Below are positions 26,540 through 33,486 of a DNA stretch of 64,000 bases, piece by piece. The stretch is from JASGDN01 sp049840815 (GTDB taxonomy: Bacteria > Chloroflexota > Chloroflexia > Thermomicrobiales > UBA6265), in contig JASGJI010000017.1 in NCBI GenBank assembly GCA_049840815.1, positions 310,001 through 374,000 on the forward strand, written 5' to 3'. A program made the translations under genes and the position numbers. Position 1 is the stretch's first letter; each line of letters starts with the position of its first letter. Below the pieces are notes generated by a model, which saw only the letters and a list, made by a program, of their open reading frames with translations, had not been told where the DNA came from and searched no databases.

Positions 26540-27673
26540 TCACATCCCGAGCCGAGACCAGCGCGGAGGTTGTCGATGGGACGATCGGCGCTCGCCGACC
26601 CAGATCCAGATGCCGGCTGCGAAGAGCAGGAGGGCGGCGGAGACGATGGACCAGACGATGGCGGGATCGGTGCCTTCCGGGATGATGCCCAGGGGGCCGA
26701 CTCCGGACGCCGCCATCGATGCCGTCTGCACGGTGCCATCACTGGCGATATAGGTGGAGCCGTTGGCCGTGTTGCCGCCAACACCGGTGCCATCACCGGT
26801 CGTGGTAGTGGTCGTGGTCGTTGTTGTGGTTGTCGTATCGGTCGTGCTCGCGCCGGACGCTCCGTTCGTCGTGCCGCCGGTGCCATCACTGCCGGAATTG
26901 GTCGTGCCGGATGTTGCCGCAGTGGCGGTCGGTGTCGGAGTTACGGCCGTAGTCGGCGTCGTTGCCGAGGCGGTAGCGGTCGCTTCCGTGGTCGCGGTCG
27001 GGGTGGTTCCCTCGCCGCCCTGGCCGGTCGGAATCGCCGTGACCGTGGCCGTCGGGGTGCCACTCTCCGGCGTCGGCGATCCGTTCGGGACGATCGGCGT
27101 GCCTTCGATATTGGTGCAGGCGCTCAGGGTGCCCAGTTCGTTCGGCGAAAGGTGGATGTCGATGGCGAACTGGCCATTGAGCAGCCCTTCGAGCGGGGTG
27201 TCGATCACGGTGCGGCTCTTGCCGTCGGCGTGAAGCGGCGTGAGATCGAAGGCCGGCTCCGGTTCGAGGTTGCCGCAGGTGCCAGTGTGGATATGCGCGG
27301 GCTGATCGTTGCCGGTGTTCTTCACGTCGAGGTCGACGATGGTCTTGTCGCCGGCCTCATAGAGGGTGGCGGTGCCGGAGAGGCCGGAATCGTTCAGGAC
27401 CTCGAACGGCAGGACCAGACGCGGTGCATCGGGTGCTGGTGTGATGGTGACGGTCGGCGAGGCGGCGGGGCTGCCGGATGGCGTGCCTGAATCCTGCGCC
27501 CAGGTGGATGCCTGCTTCATGACGCCGAGCGCGAGCAGGGCGGTGATGAAGACCGTGACGATGGCATGGAGCTTTGGCGAGCGGAGCCCGGTGCGCCGTC
27601 GCTTCATCGGTGAATCCAACCGGTCGGATGATGGTTCCGGGATGCGGGTCCCGGAGGAATCGATCTGCGCCAT
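26540..27673 (-). CDS. CHRD-like surface protein with Thr-rich stalk and C-terminal anchor
   Basis: A 377-residue exported protein. A signal-anchor (HAIVTVFITALLALGVM) follows a basic N-terminus, then an Ala/Ser/Pro linker and a CHRD-like domain (about 105-215) with PAHIHTGTC and the LLNGQFAIDIHLS pattern. A long Thr/Ala/Gly-rich stalk (about 220-320) contains an uninterrupted run of 13 Thr encoded by mixed codons, and a C-terminal span (IVWSIVSAALLLFAAGIWIWV) with an Arg-rich tail anchors it. The stalk probably spans the wall and may be O-glycosylated. Function unknown. ATG 27673 has GGGGAG ten bases upstream. Confidence 0.72.
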   Translation of the reverse strand: MAQIDSSGTRIPEPSSDRLDSPMKRRRTGLRSPKLHAIVTVFITALLALGVMKQASTWAQDSGTPSGSPAASPTVTITPAPDAPRLVLPFEVLNDSGLSGTATLYEAGDKTIVDLDVKNTGNDQPAHIHTGTCGNLEPEPAFDLTPLHADGKSRTVIDTPLEGLLNGQFAIDIHLSPNELGTLSACTNIEGTPIVPNGSPTPESGTPTATVTAIPTGQGGEGTTPTATTEATATASATTPTTAVTPTPTATAATSGTTNSGSDGTGGTTNGASGASTTDTTTTTTTTTTTTTGDGTGVGGNTANGSTYIASDGTVQTASMAASGVGPLGIIPEGTDPAIVWSIVSAALLLFAAGIWIWVGERRSSHRQPPRWSRLGM

Positions 27674-27897
27674 TCTGACACTCTCCCCAAGCGCGTCTGC
27701 ATGACGAAGGAGGTCGCGGTGACCTCCCGGAACGGGTTCGATGGGCATCTGCGAGGGGCCGCAACGATTTCCGTTCGACGAGCGCGACCAGCAGCCCCGG
27801 CCGCGCGGTGTCGCGTTGCGTGGCGCGATTGCCCCGGCACGCGTCGCGAATGTGCTCAGCCTATCGGTCGCGTCATCCTGTCACAAGAGTACGTTCA

Positions 27898-27912
27898 GTG
27901 CCATTATGGCAC
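27898..27912. promoter_or_regulatory. Candidate operator palindrome
   Basis: GTGCCATTATGGCAC is a perfect 6-bp inverted repeat around TTA in an AT-richer stretch, about 225 bases upstream of the surface-protein start. No regulator for it can be named. Confidence 0.25.
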
Positions 27913-28188
27913 GTATTGCATTCTCTGAGGGTTCCATTGCCTTATTCTCAGCGTATACGATGACAGGTCGACATGGGAAAGATGAGAATTCGTACAGTCC
28001 GTACATGGACGAATGTGGGCGAGGAGGCGGGCTGGCCGAAGGCTATGCATGTCAGTGATGTACGGACGATGCTGTCGAGTTGGAGGTGTCACAGGCATTC
28101 GGAAGGGGTCGGATGGCGAGGTGTGGGTGTGGTCTGGAGGTCACAATGGTTGGGCAGGTGGTGTGATTGTGCCCCAGTGGTCAGAAAA

Positions 28189-28228
28189 GGCCGGGTCCGG
28201 ATGCTCGACGGAGCATCCGGACCCGGCC
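28189..28228 (-). terminator. Intrinsic terminator of the Rad52-like gene
   Basis: A perfect 18-bp stem (28189-28206 and 28211-28228) closes on the loop GACG. On the minus strand it is followed directly by TTTTCTG, so it is a classic terminator, 30 bases after the stop at 28258. Confidence 0.85.
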
Positions 28229-28257
28229 CTGAATGGAGCGGACGGGGAGGATGTGGC

Positions 28258-29304
28258 CTAGATGTCGAAGCCTGCGGCCTGCAACTTCTCGCGGACCTGG
28301 AGCGGTGTCAGCGGGGTGATCGGGCCACCGATGATCTGCTCGACTTTCACCTTGTCCAGCCCTAGTGGCCGCGCCACCCGCCAGAATGCGGTCCAGGAGT
28401 AGTTCTCCAATGGAGCATCGTCAGCGGAATCATCATTCGCCGGGCGGGGCGGGTGCTGGACCGGATGCGCGGTCGTCGCGTCGATGTCGGTTGGAGCATC
28501 CGATTCGATGGGCATGCGATCCGCCTGCGGTCCCGTCGTGTGGCGGCGGAGATTTGCGCGGCGCACAGCGTCCACCACGGCAGGCGGCGGCGCGGTGGTG
28601 CGGGATTCCTGCGGCCCTGTCGTGGTATCCGGTTCCGGCTCGATGGCCTCGACTGGCGACGCGTTCGCGCGTCCGCGTGGGGGAGCCGGGCTGAAGCGGG
28701 CAGGCGGGATCTCTCGCTCGTCGGCCCGGCGTTCGGACTGTGCAGCTGGTTCGTCGGGATAGATGTCCGCGTCTTCCCAGTCATCGAGGTCGGGGAGGAC
28801 GGTGGTGCCGGGTTCTGCATCGTGTGCAGGCGCTTCCGGTGTGGAGGCGGGGTCCGATGCCATCGCGAGTGTCTCGTCGCCCTTGCGCGAGACATCCACA
28901 AGGACCGCCTCGCCCAGCGCGTCGAGTGCGCGCCCGAGCGCCCGATGCTCGGTGCGTTCGATGCTGGCGACTCCCCCTCCCGCGGTCGCGTAGGCCGAGG
29001 CGGATGCGCCGGTGGGCAGGGTCACCTCCGCGCGGAGGACGACCTGGCCATCCTCGACGCGTTCCAGGTGCGTGCGCACGATGGCGTCCGGGTGGGCGCG
29101 ACGAAGGACGAGCAGGCGCAGGAGGACGATCTCCTCCACGGAGCCATCCTCGGCGGTTGCGGCGGCGATGAGCGCGGTGGCGGGATCGAACTCCGGTTGC
29201 TTGCCGGATGCGGAGGAGAGGGAGAGCACGCCCAGCGTGTCCGCCGGCGCGGCGTGGATCTCGTCGTCATGGATGAACGCGGTGTCGGAATGGGCGTCGG
29301 TCAC
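28258..29304 (-). CDS. Hypothetical protein; possible Rad52/RecT-like annealing fold
   Basis: A 348-residue protein. Residues about 60-140 have a beta-strand/helix pattern: RLLVLRRAHPDAIVRTHL, a strand pair GQVVLRAEVTLPTGASA, and a terminal TEHRALGRALDALGEA. This resembles the core of single-strand annealing proteins of the Rad52-like group, in which an ETKALGRALAALG-type helix is conserved. The middle (about 150-300) is disordered, Pro/Asp/Arg-rich. A short C-terminal domain (SWTAFWRVARPLGLDKVKVEQIIGG) looks like a helical module found at the end of such proteins in Gram-positive phages and Chloroflexota. The assignment rests on pattern memory only. It stands alone with its own terminator. 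Confidence 0.5.
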   Translation of the reverse strand: MTDAHSDTAFIHDDEIHAAPADTLGVLSLSSASGKQPEFDPATALIAAATAEDGSVEEIVLLRLLVLRRAHPDAIVRTHLERVEDGQVVLRAEVTLPTGASASAYATAGGGVASIERTEHRALGRALDALGEAVLVDVSRKGDETLAMASDPASTPEAPAHDAEPGTTVLPDLDDWEDADIYPDEPAAQSERRADEREIPPARFSPAPPRGRANASPVEAIEPEPDTTTGPQESRTTAPPPAVVDAVRRANLRRHTTGPQADRMPIESDAPTDIDATTAHPVQHPPRPANDDSADDAPLENYSWTAFWRVARPLGLDKVKVEQIIGGPITPLTPLQVREKLQAAGFDI

Positions 29305-29449
29305 GTCCGGAACTCCCTGCGATGGGTGGGATACCTGGCTGGCGTGTCTGGGGTCCAGTATAGGGCGTGCGAATTCATCGGGGATTCGCCACAGAATCGC
29401 AACAGATCGCTCAGGCTGCGTTCAGGGTCGGCCCATAGTATTAGGGCCA

Positions 29450-29571
29450 TGGAACGGTGAGCGGGTGCTCCATCCCACCCCCAATCCCCCCCAATAACCG
29501 CTCATCCTCTTCCATCTCTCTCCCCACCCCACGCAAAGGGCGGCGCCGGTTCGGCGTCGCCCTTTGTTTTT
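29450..29571 (+). ncRNA. Candidate C/U-rich small RNA 1
   Basis: This plus-strand stretch between two minus-strand genes has no upstream plus-strand gene, yet ends in a strong terminator. It contains two C-rich runs, of which the second (TTCCATCTCTCTCCCCACCCC, about 29510-29530) is complementary to Shine-Dalgarno GGAGG-like sequences. A possible -10 element TAGTAT is at 29436-29441; no good -35 is seen. GAGCGG and CCGCTC can pair near the 5' end. A related sequence lies at 33285-33400. Confidence 0.4.
29534..29571 (+). terminator. Intrinsic terminator of small RNA 1
   Basis: CAAAGGGCGGCGCC (29534-29547) pairs with GGCGTCGCCCTTTG (29553-29566), with one G-T pair, around GGTTC, and is followed by TTTTTG. 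The T-tract is on the plus-strand side, so it acts on a plus-strand transcript; it could also help end the minus-strand gene stopping at 29596. Confidence 0.75.
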
Positions 29572-29595
29572 GCGCGGATTGCAGGCCGATCCGGA

Positions 29596-30660
29596 TTACG
29601 ACACCTTCCGGGCGGTGCGCAGGATGGCAGCGAGATCTTCCAGCGGCTCCGTCAATCCCGGATAGCTCATGATGAAGTCCTGGTTCCAGCGCCCGACCTG
29701 CCCTGCCTGCACGGCGGGATGCGCCGAGAAGGTGGGATCGGCCTGAAGCTCGTCCAGCGTGTACATGCCATCGCGCCCGGAGTTCATTAGGATGTCGGAG
29801 GGGTAGGCCAGCGCCTGTTCGCGGCTTAACTCCTGCCAGTACGATCCCGGCTCCGCATCGACGGGCACGATGGTGGTGCCGAGGCTGTCGTAGAAGCGCA
29901 GGTCGGCCCAGTCGCTCGTCAGGGCGGCGTACCAGGCGTCTTCCTTGCCGATGTAGGTGAAGAGCACCGTAGTGTCCGCAGCGTCGGCGGCCGCGCGAAG
30001 TGACTCGACGGCGCTGGCGAAGGCATCTTGCGCGGCGATCAGCTCGGAGGATTCCCGGTCGACCCCGAGCGCCACCGCCAGGTCGGTGAATCGCTGCAGG
30101 CCCGTCGGAATGTCGTTCGTGGCGGCGAGGCTGAGGTACGGCACGATGGCGTTCACGCTCTCGTAGCGCGCAGGCTCGATGCCCCATTGGTACGTCGGCT
30201 CGTCGGGAGACCACGTCACGGTGATATAGAGGTCGGCCTGGAGGGCGACCAGCGCTTCGATATCGAGCGTGCCTTCGCCGGTGGTGAGGTTGGGGAGCGA
30301 CGAATCGACCTGGCCCCACGCCACATTGCCGGCAGCAGTCTGCCCCGCGAAGACGCCGATCGGGCGGATGCCGAAGTCCCAGAGTGGGGCAGCCGCGTTG
30401 ATGTTCGCGAAGACGCGTTCCGGCGGCGATGGTAGCGTGATGGTGACGCCGCGATCGTCCGTGAAGGCCCAGCTGCCATCCGGTTGCACGCCATCGGGAA
30501 CGGCATCGCCGGCGGGGGATGCAGCCGGTGTGGCCGGTGCGGCGCTAGCGGTGCCGATCAGGCTGGCGGAGGTCGCGAGGGCGGCGGTCGCGCCGATCAG
30601 GGAACGGCGGGAGGTCAGCGCACGCAGGAAGGTGAGCGGGTTCCGAGGGTCGAAGTCCAT
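29596..30660 (-). CDS. Tat-exported periplasmic binding protein (siderophore/iron type)
   Basis: About 354 residues from ATG 30660, which has AAAGGA nine bases upstream. A twin-arginine-like signal (TSRRSLIGATAALATSASLIG) leads to ASA-type cleavage, an Ala/Ser/Pro linker and a TroA/FepB-like fold: VTITLPSPPERVFANI, FGIRPIGVFAG, DIEALVALQADLYITVTW and the long C-terminal lobe with VLFTYIGKEDAWYA. Such proteins bind ferric siderophores or heme for ABC import, but no permease or ATPase lies nearby. The reading frame is open without a stop into the XRE regulator upstream, so a fused protein is possible; separate initiation at 30660 is more likely because a Tat signal must be N-terminal. Confidence 0.78.
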   Translation of the reverse strand: MDFDPRNPLTFLRALTSRRSLIGATAALATSASLIGTASAAPATPAASPAGDAVPDGVQPDGSWAFTDDRGVTITLPSPPERVFANINAAAPLWDFGIRPIGVFAGQTAAGNVAWGQVDSSLPNLTTGEGTLDIEALVALQADLYITVTWSPDEPTYQWGIEPARYESVNAIVPYLSLAATNDIPTGLQRFTDLAVALGVDRESSELIAAQDAFASAVESLRAAADAADTTVLFTYIGKEDAWYAALTSDWADLRFYDSLGTTIVPVDAEPGSYWQELSREQALAYPSDILMNSGRDGMYTLDELQADPTFSAHPAVQAGQVGRWNQDFIMSYPGLTEPLEDLAAILRTARKVS

Positions 30661-30954
30661 CGAAGAGGTCCTTTGCTGGGAGTGGTGGGGCTGAACCGGC
30701 CGGAGCGAGAGGTCCATTGACGTTCCGGTCGCGCGGGCGACGCGCTGGATGCTGCTGAGTCGCGGGAGCGAGCGGCCGCTTTCCAGCGTCGCGATCACGC
30801 TCTGGGTGGTGTTCATCGCCAGGGCGAGATCCTTCTGGGTCATCCCCGCCTGTTTGCGGGCGGCGATGACGGCCTGGGCGATTTGCCGGGCTTCGGCCTG
30901 GGAACGAGACGCGTCGTCGGCACGATCGGAGGGCGGTATCTGGCGGGAAGCCAT
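30661..30954 (-). CDS. XRE-family helix-turn-helix regulator in frame with the binding protein
   Basis: About 98 codons from ATG 30954 (AGGA seven bases upstream) encode a HipB/HigA-like DNA-binding domain: AQAVIAARKQAGMTQKDLA, MNTTQSVIATLESGRSLPRL, SSIQRVARATGTSMDLSLRP. The last phrase is where antitoxin-type proteins normally end, but there is no stop codon; the frame continues as PVQPHHSQQRTSS straight into the ATG of the Tat-exported binding protein. The product is therefore either a 452-residue fusion (29596-30954), or a regulator whose frame contains an internal start for the second protein. The end given here is the last codon before that internal start. No toxin gene is adjacent. Confidence 0.65.
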
Positions 30955-31025
30955 GGTCGATCCTGAGCGCGCCGACCACCTGGCCTGGTCGCCGACGCAT
31001 GGAAGGCTGCTCGAGCATGGAAATA

Positions 31026-31045
31026 ATATCGTGATAGAACGATAT
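31026..31045. promoter_or_regulatory. Candidate operator for the XRE regulator
   Basis: ATATCG, eight bases, then CGATAT forms a perfect inverted repeat in the AT-rich region 72 bp upstream of the regulator start, with a third CGATA half-site at 31047-31051. The pattern TATCG-N8-CGATA is close to the TATCC-N8-GGATA operator known for HipB, a related XRE protein. It probably mediates autoregulation. Confidence 0.45.
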
Positions 31046-31110
31046 CCGATAAGAATGGTTGGGTATTCGTGCCCGTGAGAAGGTGTCGTCGATGCGATGC
31101 AGGCGAACCC

Positions 31111-31162
31111 CACGAACGGCAACGGAGGCTGGCAGTATCGGCAGCCTCCGTTGCCGTTCGTG
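31111..31162. terminator. Perfect 20-bp hairpin after the Gfo/Idh gene
   Basis: CACGAACGGCAACGGAGGCT (31111-31130) and its complement (31143-31162) enclose 12 bases. It lies 20 bases beyond the stop of the minus-strand dehydrogenase at 31182, which it should terminate; no T-tract follows. Confidence 0.65.
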
Positions 31163-31181
31163 AAGTCTGATGGCGTCTTCG

Positions 31182-32204
31182 CTATCCCAGCGTGACGAGC
31201 GCGCCGGTCTCCGCCGATTCCTTGGCTGCCACCGCCACCCGCAACGCCGTGAAGGCGTCCGCAGGCGTGCCCTGCTCCGGCTGCTTGCCCTCGCGCACGC
31301 AATCGACGAAGGCCGCGATCTCGTTTTCGTAGGCGTCGGTTTGCTCGACCGTCACCAGTTCGGGATCGCCCTCGTTGCGATACAGCACCAGCGCGTTCTT
31401 GCCGCCCGCGACATCCACCGAGCGGCCGCCCGCCTGGAAGTGGTACTCCACGGCGCCGGACTCGCAGAGGATCTCGAAGCGGGAGGAGAACGGGTAGGAA
31501 TCCGGCATCACCATGCCGCCATCGGTCGCACCGGAGGCGGCGTCGTACCCGATCAGCACCTGGCTGTGGTCGAAGCCACCGGAACGCGGGTTCAGGGTGC
31601 CGTGCGCCATCACCGTGCGGGGCTGCCCGAGCACCCAGTTCAGCGCATCGAAGTCGTGGATCATCTGATCGATGATGGCGCCGCCGGTGAGGCCGCTCTG
31701 GGAGAAGAGTGGCGACCAGGCAGGATAGGCCTGCCGACGGCTCGCGAACCCGGAGATCGGGGCGCCGAGCACGCCGCTGGCGACGATCTCCTGCACCTTC
31801 CGGTATTCCGGCCAGAAGCGCAGGACGTGGGCGATCATCACGATCTGCCCCTTCGTGGCGGCCTCAGCGGCGGCGTCGACCACGGCGCGGGCGTCCTCCA
31901 GTGTGAGGGCCAGCGGTTTCTCCAGCAGGACGTGCTTGCCGGCCGCCAACGCTGCTTCCGTCAGCGGGCGATGCTCCGGCGTGGGCAGGCAGATGTCCAC
32001 CGCATCAATGGACGGGTCGGCGAAGACGCGCTCCAGATCGCTGGTCCAACGAGAACCCAGCTCGGCCGCGAGTGGCTCGGCCCGCCTGGCGGAGTGGGCG
32101 TAGATGGTGGAGACGGTGACATCGTCCCGCTTCGCGTAGGCGCGGGCGTGGGTGCTTCCCATGAATCCGGCGCCGAGGACGGCCACGTTGGTCGTTCTTG
32201 TCAT
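31182..32204 (-). CDS. Gfo/Idh/MocA family oxidoreductase
   Basis: A 340-residue NAD(P)-dependent dehydrogenase of the inositol/glucose-fructose oxidoreductase family. The Rossmann motif is VAVLGAGFMGSTHA near the N-terminus, followed by AVDICLPTPEHRPLTEAALAAGKHVLLEKPLA with the EKP signature (about residue 95), and the C-terminal beta-sheet domain with GGAIIDQMIHDFDALNWVLG (catalytic Asp/His region). Substrate unknown, probably a cyclic polyol or sugar. The start ATG (32204) follows the isomerase gene by about 65 bases on the same strand, so the two enzymes likely act in one pathway. Confidence 0.88.
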   Translation of the reverse strand: MTRTTNVAVLGAGFMGSTHARAYAKRDDVTVSTIYAHSARRAEPLAAELGSRWTSDLERVFADPSIDAVDICLPTPEHRPLTEAALAAGKHVLLEKPLALTLEDARAVVDAAAEAATKGQIVMIAHVLRFWPEYRKVQEIVASGVLGAPISGFASRRQAYPAWSPLFSQSGLTGGAIIDQMIHDFDALNWVLGQPRTVMAHGTLNPRSGGFDHSQVLIGYDAASGATDGGMVMPDSYPFSSRFEILCESGAVEYHFQAGGRSVDVAGGKNALVLYRNEGDPELVTVEQTDAYENEIAAFVDCVREGKQPEQGTPADAFTALRVAVAAKESAETGALVTLG

Positions 32205-32269
32205 GTGTTGAGTGGTCCTTGCCGAGGCGAGTCCGGGAGATCCGGACATGAATACCGGTCGAGGGAATC

Positions 32270-33103
32270 CTACTCGGCGTCGTCCGGTTCCGGGACGAAC
32301 GGGCGGAGGAATGCCCACGAGGTGGCGAGTGCCTGCCGCACGGCGTCGAGGCTTGGCCACGGCTCACCCTGGAACTCGAGTTCGACCGAGACCGGGCCGT
32401 CGAAGCCGACGGCATCGAGCGCAGCGAAGATGGGCGCGAAGTCGACCTCCCCGGTGCCGATGGCGGGGAAGTTCCAGACGCTGGGTCCGCCGATCTGGTC
32501 CTTGACATGGACGTGGTTGATCCTCGGCGCGGCGGCGGAGATGTCGGTCTCCGGGCGGGTGTGCCCGTAGAAGATGACGTTGGCGGTGTCGTAGTTGATG
32601 CCGACGTTCTGGCGATCGATCTCGTCGACGAGGATGCGGGAGAGCGCGCCGGTGGCGGAGACGCCGCCATGCGTTTCCAGGCAGATGATGAGGCCCATTG
32701 CGGCGGCCTCGTCGGCCAGCGGGCGGATCTGCTGGAGGAAGGCGGCGCGCTGCTCTTCGATGGTGCCTTCGGAGGAGGCATCGTGCCCGCCAGTGCTGGT
32801 GGTGACGTAGCGGATGCCGAGCTTCTGGGCGATGCGGAGGGCCTTGCGGAAGTCCTCGGCGCCGGTCTCGCTGGCGAGGTCGGAATGCCCGCTGAGGCTG
32901 ATTGCCGTGAGGCCGCGTTCGTCCAGCAGGGCCTGCACGCGGGTGAGGTCGGCATCGGTGGCGTCGCGGGGGACGTGCTCGGTCCAGCCGGGGACGGAGG
33001 AGAGCTCGACGCTGGTGAAGCCGGCGGCGGCGATGCCATCCAGCGCCTCTTCGAGCGAATAGGAGTGGTAGGTGTTGGTGGAGACGGCAAGGCGGTCGGC
33101 CAT
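32270..33103 (-). CDS. Sugar phosphate isomerase/epimerase
   Basis: A 277-residue xylose-isomerase-like TIM-barrel protein. Motifs are AVSTNTYHSYSLEEAL at the start, GLIICLETHGG (metal Glu), GINYDTANVIFYG (metal Asp), NHVHVKDQIGG (metal His) and SVELEFQG (metal Glu). Inosose isomerases and related enzymes look like this and are often paired with Gfo/Idh dehydrogenases, as here. Cytoplasmic. It is the first gene of a two-gene unit whose promoter must lie in the 33104-33290 area, opposite the small RNA 2 candidate. Confidence 0.87.
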   Translation of the reverse strand: MADRLAVSTNTYHSYSLEEALDGIAAAGFTSVELSSVPGWTEHVPRDATDADLTRVQALLDERGLTAISLSGHSDLASETGAEDFRKALRIAQKLGIRYVTTSTGGHDASSEGTIEEQRAAFLQQIRPLADEAAAMGLIICLETHGGVSATGALSRILVDEIDRQNVGINYDTANVIFYGHTRPETDISAAAPRINHVHVKDQIGGPSVWNFPAIGTGEVDFAPIFAALDAVGFDGPVSVELEFQGEPWPSLDAVRQALATSWAFLRPFVPEPDDAE

Positions 33104-33284
33104 GGGGCAATCCTTTCCGGGAGGGGCATTCTCGTTGCGACACTGTACCGCAGGACGTGGGAATGCCGCCTGAATGGGCGAACAAACGCGGCATTTCGGA
33201 TTGGGGCACGATGACGCGGGCGATCTTCAGGAAATGCTCAGGATCGATTCACGATGACTTCACAATGCGACCCTATCATGATGT

Positions 33285-33400
33285 TTGTGAAGAGCGACGG
33301 GGACTTGACCCACACGATTCCCCGAGACCAACGATCTTCCACTCTCCTCCCCCACCCCAAGCAACGCCGGTCCACCCCACAGGACCGGCGCTCGCTTTTG
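33285..33400 (+). ncRNA. Candidate C/U-rich small RNA 2 or leader
   Basis: This plus-strand stretch resembles the one at 29450: TTCCACTCTCCTCCCCCACC (33337-33356), CCAAGCAA, then a GC-rich hairpin and TTTTG. A possible -10 element TATCAT is at 33274-33279. It precedes the formylglycine-generating enzyme gene by about 90 bases, so it could be a free small RNA or a terminated leader of that gene. The C-rich part is complementary to GGAGG-type ribosome-binding sites. Confidence 0.4.
33365..33399 (+). terminator. Intrinsic terminator of small RNA 2
   Basis: CGCCGGTCC (33365-33373) pairs with GGACCGGCG (33382-33390) around ACCCCACA, followed by CTCGCTTTTG. The T-tract shows plus-strand polarity. 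Confidence 0.7.
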
Positions 33401-33486
33401 TCCCGGTTGTCGTTTTCGGTGGCGTGTCGTACGGTCCCCATCCAGTGATGCCTTCCGCCTCCGACCACAACACGGAACGCCCCCTC

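Larger units (their letters stand above)
27674..28257. other. 584-bp intergenic region
   Basis: No gene is convincing here. It contains the promoter area of the surface-protein gene, a 15-base palindrome GTGCCATTATGGCAC (27898-27912) that could be an operator, and the terminator at 28189-28228 that belongs to the next minus-strand gene. Confidence 0.5.

Noticed and set aside
27973..28365. A 130-residue plus-strand frame in the 584-bp gap
   Set aside because: No ribosome site or domain, and it runs through the terminator and into the antisense of a better-supported gene.
30661..30954. XRE protein as antitoxin of a toxin-antitoxin pair
   Set aside because: No RelE/HigB-like or HipA-like toxin gene lies on either side; the neighbour is a binding protein.
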